Source of the DNA: Jaapia argillacea MUCL 33604
Lineage: Eukaryota; Basidiomycota; Agaricomycetes; Jaapiales; Jaapiaceae
Reading direction: 5' to 3'
Assembly (NCBI GenBank): GCA_000697665.1
Contig: KL197714.1
Location: 42,201-106,200, forward strand
Length of the DNA stretch: 64,000 nt
Shown here one piece after another: positions 11,411-24,388 of the stretch (position 1 is its first letter; each line of letters begins with the position of its first letter). A program made the translations under genes and the position numbers. The notes under the pieces are model-generated. The model was not told the DNA's origin and made no database searches. It was given only the letters and a program-made list of their open reading frames with translations.

Positions 11411-14097
11411 ATGCAGGTGGACAATCCACTTTCGCAGTCTTTTTCGTTCAACAACGGCCCCTCTTCGTTTGAGGATTTCTTCAACATGGATATGTTGTCT
11501 TCCTCATCTTCTTCTGGGCCTTCATCTTCTGGCGGACGATCAGCATCAAGATCGCCCTCGCATTCATACTCGAATTTACCACCAACGCCACCCCAGCCTT
11601 TCATTTTCCCTCCCAGCTACTCGAGTGCGATGGGAATGAGTGGAACTGTAGCGCCACTTGATCCCGATTCGTTCTTCAACTTTGCCAGTTTGGAAGACGA
11701 GTTGATGAGTAAAGCGGAGGGCTTGCTCGGTCCTCCTCCTCTTCCTACCACTATCAGCCCCTTTGATTTCCTTAATGGCACGGCTCCTGGGAGTGCGTTC
11801 TCGTCGTCTCCCTCCTCCGGAGGCAGTCCAGCTACCAACTCCTTTTCCCACCCCTCGTCATCCGGTTCGTCGAATTCCAGCGTATCGGCCCTATCACCGG
11901 CACCCATACTGGCCATCGACCCTCAATTAGTCGGTACGCCCTCGACGTCGAAAGCCATGTCGGACTTCGATGAAGAGGAGGAGGATGCATATAATCAAGC
12001 ACAGGCTGATGCTGAGGAAGAGGAGGCGATGAACTTACAGGAAGAGGAAGAGGAGAATGTGGGTGTTATGGAGATCGTGCCTGTGAAAGTCGCTGGCAAA
12101 GGCAAGGGACGGAAAGGCACCGTCGCTTCGGGAGGGGTTGTGAAGAAATCGTCACTTGGGCCCCCACCGTCTTCGGCGAAAGCATCGGCGCTATCGGCGG
12201 TAGGTTCGGGTCCGTTGAAAGAGAATAAAGAGAAGAGGAACGGGGTGGTGGGGAGTGGGGTGCCGACGAGCGCGGTTGTGAGGCAGGGAAGTGAGGAGGC
12301 GGATGATTGGAGGCCGTCACCTGAAGAATATAAGAAGATGTCGAGTAAGGAGAAGCGTCAGTTGAGGAACAAGATTAGTGCTCGGAATTTCAGGATACGA
12401 CGAAAGGGTGAGTAGTTGGACATGGTGTTTTTTATTTCTCCTTTGTCTGTCGTTTGATCACAAGCTAACCACGTCTCTCTTTTCAACGCTCCCAGAGTAC
12501 ATCACGACTCTCGAAGGAGATGTCGCTGAACGTGACCGTCTCCTCGACCTCATAAGAGGCGAGCTCTCATCGACTAAATCCGAGAATGCCTCCCTTCGAC
12601 AAGAAATCTCGGCGCTCAAGAAAGCCCTCCTCGAAGGTCGTCTCGCAGGTGAACCGTCACCACTCCCACCCCCTGGTCCTCTCCCAACCGTATCCGCTGC
12701 TCAACGCGCCCAAGCTGCATCTAACGGCGCTCAACAACAAATGTCCGGCGGCGTCCAACGAGCAGGAAGCAGGGCTGCCAGCAAGCGCGCTCAAGCTGGT
12801 GGGGCTGGTTCGTCGAAAGATGGATTGGTCACTGCGAACGTGGCCAAGGATTTGCCATTGTCGCCGCGCATGGCTGGTACCAAGGCTTTCTGGGGTGGGA
12901 GCGCCGGTGGGTTTGGCGGTGTGGGCGGTATCACACCTGTACACACTACTCTTGTCCCCGAGTTCTCGTTGATCAATGCTCTCAGTGGCAAAGTCGCTGC
13001 TTCTGGAGGAGTTGGTCCCAGAGGAAGCCCACCGTTACAGGAGAACATCAACCCGGCGCTTAATGGTCTCGGCGCCGGTCTTGGTGGTAATGGTATGCAG
13101 AGTCAGAAGGGCTTCAATGGTGAGAAGAAGGTTGGTGGGTTTGAGAATTGGGTTGAAACGAACCCGTTCACGATGAAGAGTTTGGATGCGTACGTATCCT
13201 TTCTTCCTTCTTTGCAAAGTCCAAGACGCTTATGACTCTTGGTGCTTTACCCCCACCAGGTATCGCATGCATTTGTGGTCGAAGATGGCGCAACAACAAC
13301 ATCAATATCAGCAACAACAACAATTGGCACAACAACCGACCGCTGCGAGCTTTGCTCAGCAGTTACAACAACAAGCGCAACAGTCAGCTGCTTCTCGATC
13401 GGCTTCTCCTACCAGTTCTCAACCAGGACTATCGGGATTGGCGAGCGGGTTACGCCCTCATTATTTCACCAACTCGAATGGTTCGAGTTCGAAGGTGCCT
13501 TTGTCGGCGGTTTCGGCCAATACGCTGTCTGGCAAGGCCTCGTCGTCGTACTCGTACTCGAACTCCGGAGCTTCGGCTTACCCATCACCATCAGCTTCAC
13601 CGCAACTACAGCCTGCTGGGCTTCGGGATGGAAGGGACCAACAGCCGACGCCTCAACAGGCTATGTTGGCTGCTGTTGCTAGTCAGACTATTTTGGGACG
13701 GTTGGGATCGGCCTTCTGGGAAGCTTTCTCCGGATCTTCTGGGACTTCTCCTGTTGGTCTTGGTGGGTCGAAAGCCTGGGATCAGGACAAGGTTAGGAGG
13801 GTGTTGGAGGGTAAAGCCGTTTTGAAGGTTGTCGATATCGAGCATGATGAGAAGGAGAAGATGCCTGCGAACCCTGCTACTCAGTCGACGCAAACACCGA
13901 CGCAGGCGTCTGTGGTGGTGAAGAAGGAGGAGACTCCCGTCAGTTTGGGGTGTGCGATGGGGAGGAGGGAGGATGTTTGCGAGAAGGCTTGTGAAGCGGT
14001 CAAGTGTAGGGGGAAGCTGGTTATTGAGAATGTGAAGAAGGATGGCTTGGGCTTGTTGGAGGAGAGTATGAGGAGCTTGAGTTTGGCGAGGAAGTGA
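11411..14097 (+). CDS. bZIP transcription factor
   Basis: Nuclear DNA-binding regulator of about 850 residues in three exons (11411-12407, 12496-13189, 13260-14097). The basic region KEKRQLRNKISARNFRIRRK contains the N-x7-R bZIP core and is joined across intron 1 to EYITTLEGDVAERDRLLDL. Heptad-spaced leucines of the zipper continue through LRQEISALKKALLEG. N-terminal to this lie a Ser/Pro-rich stretch and a strongly acidic block (DFDEEEEDAYNQ, DAEEEEAMNLQEEEEE) that could activate transcription (inference). After the zipper come Gly-rich and then Gln-rich segments (QQQHQYQQQQQ) and long Ser runs. The basic region and its neighbourhood resemble a bZIP subgroup conserved across fungi, but I cannot name the orthologue or its targets. 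Confidence 0.9.
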
Positions 14098-14820
14098 GTG
14101 GTCTGGGTGTGGTCTTGTTTTGTTTCAGGTGGGTTTCGAATTCGCTTCAGATATATGGTTGGGTGATGCTGATTCTTTTTTCGTTCGTCTCTGTCAGTCG
14201 CTTTTCGTCGGTCAATGAGCCAAAATCCATTGAAATTGAAGCTCCATATATCGCTCCCCGTTGTTCGTACGAGGCGGGCTTCCACTGTCATTTAATTCCC
14301 TTTGTCATCCGTTGCTTCGCCATCGTTACTTCCCCCGATTCCGGTACGAAGTACCATCTCGTCGAACCACAAATCCCCCCGTCAGCATCTTGGCTTCGTC
14401 TCTCTTTCCCCCTGTCGTCAATTCTTGTCGTTCTGCTATCTATCCTATATCACTCCCTACTCAGAAGAAGGTTATTGTGCTCATCGACCTGTTTTTTTTT
14501 CCTTCCTTTTCGAATCAAACCTCGTAGCAAATAGTTGGTCATTCTGTTCTTATGTCTTCACTTCCGTTTCGTTCGTTTGCTGCCGTAGCCGCTAATTAGG
14601 TGTCGCTGCTCTTTGTTGGTGTGTTGGGTGCTTGCTGCCTCCTGGTGGCTGTGGACTTGGGTGTCGAGAAGAATTGTATACTGTATAATAGTTCGAAAAT
14701 GACACCTTTGAAACACTGTTGAGTTGATGATCCTTGATTCAAGACATCAAGTCCTCGCAGACAGCTTACGCCTGGGGTGACCGAATATTCACCCACCCGA
14801 GAAGAAATTAGAGGTCCTTG
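14098..14820. other. Intergenic / 3' flank of bZIP gene
   Basis: Pyrimidine-rich sequence with no convincing gene. Open frames here on the plus strand are compositionally biased and lack any domain signal. Confidence 0.45.
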
Positions 14821-15118
14821 GTATCTAGAGGATGTTTGTTCGCTGGTAAGACTCCCGACGGTAATCCTTGCATCCGATGAAGATGGTGGGTAGACTGTTG
14901 CCAATGTGCGTTGAGTCCGAAGCCCGGATAGGAAGGATCAGACAATAGTCCGTTGCGTTTCCTGGTTGTTGCCATTGGTCTCCATTGCCGCTAACACATT
15001 TTCCATGCTTCCATGTGACTGACTGGAGGCGATGGCCCATCACCAGGTAAATTGACTCTGGATTGTAGAATGTATGCGTTCCCCCATCCAAACCTTGTCG
15101 ACCACCAACACAACAAAA

Positions 15119-15902
15119 TTAGTCCCACATGCCAGAGGCTTTCATGATCTCCGAAATATCTTCTGGCCACCAGAAGAAGTCGGCCGGATCTGGATCACCA
15201 GATTGACAGTCCTACAGAGAAGCTATTTAGATCAACTTGCCCAGCAAGATATGAACGAAACATACCGGGTCGTCCAGGTCTCCGCCCGCGTTACTATATG
15301 TATGTCCAAATGAGATGGGTGAAAAAACACTTCGTCCTGAAGCAAATGTGCCGCGAACGGACTTGACCACTAGAATATCCCAAGAAATACGAGGCCCCGG
15401 GGTCGTAATGGGAACGATGCCAACCAGTTCTCGGCCTTGACGGTCACCATTGACGGTGGTAGCTGTCCAAATCAATGCGATTGAATTCATTCGAGTTACC
15501 TGCCGCTGCGATCATGGAGGCCACTTGGCGCCATGCGCTGATTCTTTTAACACAAGTCTAAGGTAGTGGCGAAGTCCAAAAGATCGTGAAAGAGTAGAGT
15601 GGGCCACTTGGTTTGCAAGCCAGCGATTTTTCCAGACGCCCCACTGGATAAAGGCCGTGTGAAGTTGTATCGAGAGAACCAGAGGCTGGGCACAGACGGA
15701 ACGCCCCGTGTACTGATACTCTGCGAGAGTCTGTGTCCATAATCCCTTCGAAGGAGAGGAGGGCAACGAAGAGAGGTGCTGGTGCACCGTCTCCTTCCTC
15801 CCCATCCCCCTCCGTCATCAAAATCGCGTCGATATCGGATAATGTAACGGCGGCCCCTCTCAATGGGGCAGTCTTCTGACCTTCGAACCCGATAGATATC
15901 AT
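15119..15902 (-). CDS. Tentative multi-exon gene of unknown function
   Basis: Not recognised. An ATG at 15902 opens a frame with LSDIDAILMTEGDGEEGDG. Lower down, WRQVASMIAAA appears to join ATTVNGDRQGRELVGIVPI across a short gap at about 15470-15510. The frame then runs through GPRISWDILVVKSVRG and GHTYSNAGGDLDDP. An intron with good borders (about 15210-15265) joins this to CQSGDPDPADFFWWPEDISE, and translation would stop at 15119. Protein-like composition and plausible splice sites argue for a gene, but the join between the first two blocks is not resolved. Further coding-like sequence on the same strand at 14825-15091 (HTFYNPESIYLV, TDYCLILPI) may be another exon or a separate gene. It could also be a decayed gene. 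Confidence 0.35.
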
Positions 15903-16042
15903 GGAGAGGGGACGTTAGAACACGTAGGAAAGACGCTGAGAGCTCCTGGACGTCCCAGTTGTTGTCAGTATCGAAAAGTAGCCAGCGAGAAGGAAAATCT
16001 TACAGATCACTCGCATGGGGAAGAAAAGAACAATCAAAAACG

Positions 16043-16138
16043 TGTCTCGACCCGGGATCGAACCGGGAGCCTCGAGTGGGCACAACAAACACAAGTTTGA
16101 ATGTGAGACGCGCGTCATAACCATTAGACCATCGAGAC
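16043..16138 (-). tRNA. tRNA-Val (CAC) with intron
   Basis: On the minus strand the 5' acceptor strand GTCTCGA (16138-16132) pairs fully with TCGAGAC at 16050-16044, with discriminator A at 16043. The T arm reads CCCGG-TTCGATC-CCGGG and the D arm has GTC/GAC pairing. The anticodon loop is CT-CAC-A-C, with anticodon CAC at 16105-16103. A 23-nt intron (16101-16079) sits between positions 37 and 38, the usual eukaryotic site. The anticodon stem has four of five pairs, with a C-T mismatch in the middle. Confidence 0.88.
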
Positions 16139-16663
16139 ATGTACAGGAGTCCACCATGGTAAGCCTGAGCCTCCCTGAATGACAGTCGCAGGGTACGCGA
16201 TACCTGTGTGGAGCCTCTGACAGTCGCCTTGGAATGACTAGAGATCAAGGGGTCAAGTTAGAGTCTTCGACGCGTACCTTTCCTGGAGATCCGAACAATA
16301 TGGGCGTATCACTTGGGGCTGTGTATAGATGACGGTGGCGGTGGGATTCCGGTAATGTAACTGTGTGGTGATCACCACCAGCGGCAGTTCCGTGCTTTGG
16401 CTCAACCCAGAAAAGGGGAGCTGTAATCTAGGCAGAAGAAGCGAGCACAGGTAGACAAGCATCGGCGGAGGATGAGGAGGCAAGGTGTGACACAAAAGTC
16501 ACGTCCTATGACATGCTTCCATGTGTTTGACCAATTTTGGGCATCACGTTCGTGGAGGCGCTGAGACTTGTCAGGACACCGCCAGTTCACAAGGTCCCTA
16601 TCGCCTCTTTACTGCTTGCTCACTTCCTTTCCTCCATCTTACTCACTCGTTAACGACGCCCCC

Positions 16664-18676
16664 ATGCCACCGTCAACCCAAGATGCTCACGAAGATGAAC
16701 ACGACCTTCCTGGTCCTCCAATCGTAATGGCTGATTCTGGTGACCACGAATCCGAGGGGGGCAAACTCAAGATGATTGTTCAGCTTGTCAAGAAATGTCT
16801 CGGTGTCAAGGACATTGCAGCCATGTTGGTTCTTTCATTTCTGAGACCTCGTGCATGACCGCATATCCTATCGAATAGGCGGTTGTCGTTGCCAGCTTCG
16901 TTGCTCGAACCGATTCCCAACCTCGAGTATTGGCATTATCTCGACAGACCGGACTTGTTTGCTGCGTGAGTGCTCCGCGTTCCCAATTTTCCAACACGTT
17001 TATTGACCTTTACACATCGCTTACCAGAATCAATGACTCCGAGGATGCCTTTGAACGCATGTTGGCTGTGATTAGGTTTACGTTCACCAAAGATTTAAAG
17101 TTCATCGTAAGTGTCAACTCATCCCATGGTCTTACTCGTCATTCAAGAAACCCGTCCCCACAGAGAGGCAAAGTCTGCAAACCTTACAATTCCGTTCTCG
17201 GAGAACACTTCCGTTGCTCCTGGGATGTCATCCCTGTCTCATACACGTCGGACCCCATGGCACCACCAACCCAACGACTCTACATCGGAATGCCAACAGA
17301 AGACACAGTATCCACTGTCGTCTCCGCTCCCAACCTATCCTCGCGCCTCCTTAGCTCCGAGTCCGCCAGCGTCAAGAGCGGTCGTAGCGCCAAGAGTGCC
17401 AAGAGCACTCGCAGCGGATTCAGTTTCATGTCTTCCATGGGATGGAGCACACCCGCTACATCCCCTGGATTGGTCGAAACGAACCTGGATGCCCAAATGT
17501 CCAACCTCAGCCTCGATCACGGTAGCATCGCGGGAGACAGTATGCTGGAGGCCAACGAGGACGAGACTTCCACTCGAGTTCGAATCATATTCTTGACTGA
17601 GCAAGTGTCCCATCATCCTCCCATCTCTGCGTTTTACGCTGCGTGTCCTTCTCGGTCGGTCGAGATGACGGGGATTGATCAGATTTCCGCCAAGGTCTCC
17701 GGGACTAGCGTCAAGGTTGCGCCTGGATCATTCAACAAGGGCATCTTTATTCGGTTGACTGGGGGTGCTGGTGAAGGAGAAGTTTACCAAGTGACACATC
17801 CTGTCGCTAGCGTCAACGGACTCTTGCGGGGTAACTTCTACGTCACGATTGGGGAATCCACCATCATTACCTGTACTGGTAAAGGCAAAGGAGAGAGGTT
17901 TCGCGCGATTCTTGAGTACAAGGAAGAGGTAAGTTGGTGTGGCGATGAAAAACGATATATCTTGACCTGTTATCTTGACAGTCGTGGCTGGGCAAGGCTC
18001 ACTACGCCATCGACGGCGTTATCCATACGTACACCGAAGGAGAGGAGGAAGTCGAAGAATGGACGCGAGTCAAGCACGTGCCTCAATCCCGTATCATCGC
18101 AGTATTGGATGGATCGTGGAAGACTAAGATTCGTTGGCGCTACACATCGTCTTCGGCCTCTTCTTCATCTGCCACATCCTCAGCTGCTACTTCAAGATCC
18201 GACTTGTCACGTACCACCAGTGATACCGTCTCCCCCGCTTGGGCTACCCTCATCGACTTGACTCCGTTGTACGTTATACCAAAGACTGTACGACCTCTTG
18301 AACGGCAGTTACCCGATGAGAGTCGGAAACTTTGGGAGAATGTGACGTATAAGTTGTTGAAGAAGGAGTTCAGCGAGGCGACGAGGCATAAGCAGGCGAT
18401 AGAGCAGAAGCAGAGAGACGATACTGCTGAGCGGAAGAGGAAGGGTATCGAGTAAGTTTGACTTCCCTTTATAAGCCCGAAATCTTCGCCCGTGATTCCA
18501 GATTTTGACGAAGCACCTTGCACAGGTTTGCTCCGAAATACTTTGACAGTGATCTTGACAGTGGAGTGCCTTTGCTTACGGAACATGGTAAGGAGGCTGT
18601 GGACATGGAGTTGAAGGAGCCTTCCCCATACCCTCTGGAGGGTGCACTGAAGAATGGAGTCGCCTCCAAGTCATGA
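16664..18676 (+). CDS. Oxysterol-binding protein (ORP/Osh family)
   Basis: Lipid-transfer protein consisting of an OSBP-related domain without an N-terminal PH domain, as in short yeast Osh proteins. It would exchange sterol or phosphatidylserine for PI4P at membrane contact sites. Conserved blocks: ASLLEPIPNLEYWHYLDRPD; FTFTKDLKFI; KPYNSVLGEHFRCSW, which corresponds to the lipid-lid and PI4P region; and the family fingerprint EQVSHHPPISAFYA with the two PI4P-binding histidines. GLLRGNFYV, LDGSWKTKIRW and the basic helix ENVTYKLLKKEFSEATRHKQ follow near the C-terminus. Introns near 16825-16878, 16966-17027, 17108-17165, 17926-17980 and 18452-18525 restore the frame. A Ser-rich insert of roughly 100 residues lies between LGEHFR and the HHPP fingerprint. 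The start ATG precedes an acidic leader. The gene is flanked by two tRNA-Val genes on the other strand. Confidence 0.93.
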
Positions 18677-18938
18677 TGAACGCCTGTTGATATGCCTCTT
18701 TTTGCCTATGCCTCTGAGTTTACGACCTAGAACATCATCTTCCTTATCTGTGCTTGCATGGACTTCTTGGAATCGCTCGCGCTCGTTTCACGATTGTACC
18801 CTCTATACCCGGTTTCGCTCCCAATACACCGTTTGCTGTGATTAGACCTTCAAATTGTTCGAAACCAACCAAAGTTGAATGTTGGAAATCGGTAAAAACA
18901 TATCAGTATTTCGCCGACTTTGGAAAGTCGGCAAAATA

Positions 18939-19024
18939 TGGTTCAACCCGGGATCGAACCGGAGACCCTCTGTGTAGCTCACAAGATTGTAAGACAGAGA
19001 TCATAACCACTAGACCATTGAACC
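18939..19024 (-). tRNA. tRNA-Val (TAC, i.e. UAC) with intron
   Basis: On the minus strand, acceptor GGTTCAA (19024-19018) pairs with TTGAACC at 18946-18940, and the discriminator is A (18939). The T arm is TCCGG-TTCGATC-CCGGG. The anticodon stem TCTGT pairs with ACAGA, and the anticodon TAC lies at 18991-18989. A 13-nt intron (18987-18975) follows base 37. It is the isoacceptor of the tRNA-Val(CAC) gene 2.8 kb away, on the same strand. Confidence 0.9.
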
Positions 19025-19164
19025 GATGATACCTGTATCAAGGCAGGTTATTGGAGCGCCAATAGCCTTCGCCCTTAGTGGTGGCGTGGGTATTCCCAAA
19101 AAAGACACCGTTTCTCCCGGCCCGCCACTGCGTCACACGAACTTGCTGCTGCACCAAGACTTCC

Positions 19165-20346
19165 ATGCCTGTCCTGAGTGCATCCATCGATGCCTTCCTC
19201 CTGACCTCCCTCGCAATAATCATTCCAGCCGTATATTATTCGCGTAAATCCAATGGCGCCCCTTCATCTCCTGTGCCACCCTTCCGCAAACCACTGTCTG
19301 TTCTCGTACTGCTTCACTCGCTCTACGTCTTGTATAAGATGATCTTGCACTTCCCACCGAATCTTTTTATGCGGATGAATATTCCTTTGACGATGCCCTC
19401 GGACGAGATTAGGGCGCGTCTACTTCGTCTAGCTGGAATGGATGCGCAAGGGCAACTGCCGCCGAGTCTTGAGACTCTCATCTCCCGTCTCTCATCTTTT
19501 GATGCTAGAACTGTATATGTTAGGTTCTGCCCTCTTGATTCCTGTTACTCCCAGTCTGGCCCCTTTGCTGATTCCGGACATGGTCTCTAGGTTCGGTCAG
19601 GCAGTCATCCAAAACTGTGATTACTGTCAAACTCCTTCGGAGTACGCACTCCACGCGCTCCCAACGCCCCTTCTCCAATATATCCGTGCAGCAGCTGTTG
19701 TAGGACTTGTAACGATTGTGGGGAGCTATAGAGAACGGTGGCGGATGTATGGTATCGCCGCGATTGTTTGTTCGGCGGTTGTAGAGGCGTATATTGTTTT
19801 GACTGTACAAATCAAGATCCCTAGAAGTGGGAGGGACGTCGTAATGGTGCGTCTCTTCCACCTTGCATCGTCAACGAATGACAACTGACTCTGCCTTTGC
19901 TGGTGAATTAGTGGCATGATACCATGTGGCTCATTCGGCACCTCCTCTTCCTCGCCCTTCCCCCAGTCATCCACGTGTTCCTCCCAGCCAACCCTCCGAC
20001 ACCCCCTCCTCTCGCAACTCTCTCAACCGTCGCATCCTCCCTCGACCAAACCTTCCTCCGTCTCCACCTCCTTCGATACCTCCAAGGCGCTTCACTGCGA
20101 GTCCCAGAATTCCGAGATCGAAAAGAAGCGTTCTGGGAAACACAGCGTCAAGAAGGGACTTGGGGAAGGGAAGATGAGAATGTAAGGAGGATTGCTGATA
20201 GATTAGGGTTGGGGTACGATGAGCGCGGGGTCGATGGTGAAGGTGAAGGCGTTGGTACTTCTACCTCAGGCGAGGGCAGGCTAAGGACCAATGCTCGAGT
20301 GGCTGTTGAGGGGTTGAAGAATGGGTTGAGACGGAATACCCAATGA
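19165..20346 (+). CDS. Uncharacterised multi-pass membrane protein
   Basis: I do not recognise a named family. The protein of about 340 residues starts MPVLSASIDAFLLTSLAI and has about five hydrophobic helices: residues near 8-25; KPLSVLVLLHSLYVLYK; YIRAAAVVGLVTIVG; GIAAIVCSAVVEAYIVL; and WLIRHLLFLALPPVIHVFL. Exon 1 ends near 19525. Removing the intron up to about 19590 gives TVYVRFGQAVIQNCDYCQTP. This holds a CDYC pair and a conserved-looking SEYALHALP. A second intron near 19843-19910 joins DVVM to WHDTMWLI. The hydrophilic tail contains REDENVRRIADRLGLGYDE. The layout resembles a fungal membrane protein of unknown function, possibly in the ER (inference only). The ATG at 19165 is the first before helix 1. 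The stop is TGA at 20344. Confidence 0.7.
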
Positions 20347-20796
20347 TTTTGTATCGCTAGCTTGAGTTATTCACTAATCAATACCAGTGTTTGCGAGAGT
20401 GATTCCGTTCCCATCCTTCTCCCGAATCGTGGTTAGGGGTTAGTGCCTAGCACATGGGGCTCGAGACACGTCTGCATTTTCTCTCGCCTTGGCCTCTTTA
20501 CAGTCCTCTAAATTCCACCCGGTCACGCTCTGGCATTCGGCCATTCAGCTTTCGCCTTGATAAAAAAAATCGCATCCCTAGACCAAGGTGTTGAAGGGTG
20601 GTCATTGACTACAGCTGTTCCAGGTTCTTATCTGAGTGACCCACTCGTGAGGCCCCTTACGGTAATAGACACGGAGGCTAGATAACCACCCTCATGCTGA
20701 AAGATAGATACTGAATTAAGTGCGGTGCGGGAACAAGGTAATGCACAAGAGATAAGCCCATATGTGTCGTTCAAAGTGAAATCCAACCCTCGAAGA
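20347..20796. other. Intergenic between convergent genes
   Basis: The two flanking genes converge here, so it should contain both 3' untranslated regions. No coding or RNA gene signal was seen. Confidence 0.5.
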
Positions 20797-22288
<1,492 letters not shown>

Positions 22289-22694
22289 GGTAAAAAGACG
22301 AGATTGGGGGAGGGAAATGGAATAGTTTTTGAGGGTGCAGTTGTACGCGTACGCGTCTCCCGCGTGAGCCACGTTGTTCTGGCACTGACACCGTCGGTCG
22401 GCTATTGCCGTGCCTTGTGACCATGCCCTGTTCCCCCTCCCGGATGTTCAGGTTTCGCGGGTACCCCGCCCCCGCAAGTTAAAAATTTAGGGACCGAGTG
22501 GTGATGTCTATGTCCTCATCCCAAACCACGACGGCCCCAGGCCTCCGTCGTTTTTTTACTCTCTGGAGGCTGGCGGAACGTGTTACGGTACTTCGCTGGT
22601 GTGAGCTTCTTGCTCTGAAGAATTTCACTCTGCTCGATGACTTGCTCGCTTCGCTGTCCTGGTGGGAGACGACAAGGAGGACGGACCAATCACC

Positions 22695-23658
22695 TTACGG
22701 AATTTCCCAAGCTCCGCTCACCGTTGAGATGTCGAACTTCCTCTTGCCTCCTTTACAACAAGGATCGACACATCGCCCATCCTGTCGACAAGTGTTCCAC
22801 AATAATTTCAGGTGTGTATTCTAGTTCCTCGTGGTCTTCTGAAGCTACCGACTTACTCCAAGAGGTATTTCTGCCCCACTGTCAGACTTCCAAGTGCCGG
22901 AGTTTCCCAGCCTAGCACCGAGCAAAGCGGTAATTGTGGTTGACTACGACCCCTCTCCAAGGATAAAGTCCTGTCGAGGCGCTGTTATCATCCCTCCTCA
23001 TTTCCGACTGCGATCTGAGGACGGACTTACGCACCAACCGTGATATTGAATGACCACCGCGCCGAAACTCCGTCCAACCCCCACCCAAATTTATCCTCCA
23101 CGAACGTCGCGCCCAGATCTCCGTCGAGCGCTCGCCATCATTGGTCTCTAACCATGTTCGCCATCCAATCCTACTCGTATATGGCCAGTATGCACCGACC
23201 GACTTCATATCCGTGTGTCCAGCCAACCTATCGTTCAGAGTCTCTAGCACGCCACCTCTTCTATCACCTATCAACGGGGAAATATCTTGGATCGTCATTT
23301 ATCTCGGAATTCGGTGATCAACAGGAATGGGCCAGCTCCACAAACTCCCCGCATCCCTTTCTCGTGTACCACCTCGTACGATCGGCACGAGTTTTCCGAG
23401 TTGTTCTGTTGGAAGAGAAGTGGCTGATGCGGACGCACGGCTCATCTTGGCCGTGCTAGTCGATTGTCAAACATCCTTGCTATCAGTTTTCGACCCGGCC
23501 TCCTCTCGCTCTATAATCTCACTCCACTGAACAGGTATCTGTCGACTATCTCGTTCGGATTGGTCGTTGATATGTGATACCGATAAGGTCAAGCTAGCGT
23601 CGTGTTTTCCTCGGACGTTCGCGTTCGTTTCATGTTCACGCCTCTGAGTGACCGTCAT
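22695..23658 (-). CDS. Tentative multi-exon gene of unknown function
   Basis: Not recognised. Reading the minus strand with plausible GT-AG introns gives protein-like blocks. An ATG at 23658 opens to SQRD-type polar sequence ending SEIIEREEAGSKTDSKD. Downstream, DGDLGATFVEDKFGWGLDGV continues to VSARWSFNITVGA. A strong GTAAGT donor (intron about 23030-22985) joins this to ASTGLYPWRGVVVNHNYRFA. A possible exon holding SVASEDHEELEYTPEIIVEH follows. The end would be DGRCVDPCCKGGKRKFDIST and then VSGAWEIP with stop at 22695. The Cys-rich RCVDPCC turn might bind metal (inference). Exon order is likely but the joins before about 23150 are not resolved. Some blocks may belong to no gene. Confidence 0.4.
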
Positions 23659-24388
23659 TTCTTGGTAGCCGCCATGATAGATCTAGCTCTGAGGCGAGGG
23701 GAACCTATCTCGAACTGAATACTGATTGTGGCGTGCATCGAATGCGTGTGCGTTGGATTGTAATCACAACAAGTAAACAGCGTGAAGGGCGGACGATACA
23801 TTGCACCTTTGAGTAATCCGAGATATCAAATATATGACAGACTCCCGAAGGACCTGGGGGGGATCATTCCCTCAGCCTCATGCCTTGAGACGGGGCCACA
23901 TCTCCTCACTAATACGGCAAGGCATTCGACCTCAGCGAAGCTTCTCCGTGCACAGCGGTCATCGGACATGGCACTACCTCATTATGAACGTAGGGGGATC
24001 TACCACTGTCTAGGCGGAGAGGCCTATGAAGAACGACGATAGCTCAACGCAGCCATACAAGGTCAAATGGATGTCTCTGCAAGGTATTGAGGCCGAGAGT
24101 GCTACCATTGAAGTAGCCAAGTACACACCGTTCAGTCGAACAAAGGCTACACGTGCGTTCATGGCAAGACGCCACTCTGGCTCAATGCGGGCAATGTGGG
24201 CACTTTTTATATCCCCGTCTGAGCTTCGTGAAGCCAGAATAGGGCGAAAGTCCTGTTAAATACCACCCGGCCGACATGTCCGACGCATCACCCCTCTGTC
24301 GCCAACAACCTCAGCATCCCGCGTCATCAGAGTGAATACTCTGGGTGGAGTGTGAAAGATATCCTAGCTTCCTGCACATAGATACAGT
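23659..24388. other. Intergenic, nothing clear
   Basis: Short frames on the plus strand (for example 23782-24042 and 24026-24259) have no domain or splice support. On the minus strand a GATATAAAAAG sequence at about 24198-24208 resembles a TATA box but its distance to a start is not convincing. Confidence 0.4.

Noticed and set aside
13232-13825. 197-codon frame inside the bZIP gene
   Set aside because: Out-of-frame reading of the Gln/Ser-rich third exon of the bZIP gene.
16000-16248. Open frame on the minus strand over the tRNA
   Set aside because: It is translation through the tRNA-Val(CAC) gene, giving the familiar spurious peptide.
18754-19029. Plus-strand open frame with TRDRTGDP
   Set aside because: It is the antisense of the tRNA-Val(UAC) gene.
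23782-24259. Two short plus-strand frames as genes
   Set aside because: No recognisable domain, no splice structure, random-looking composition.
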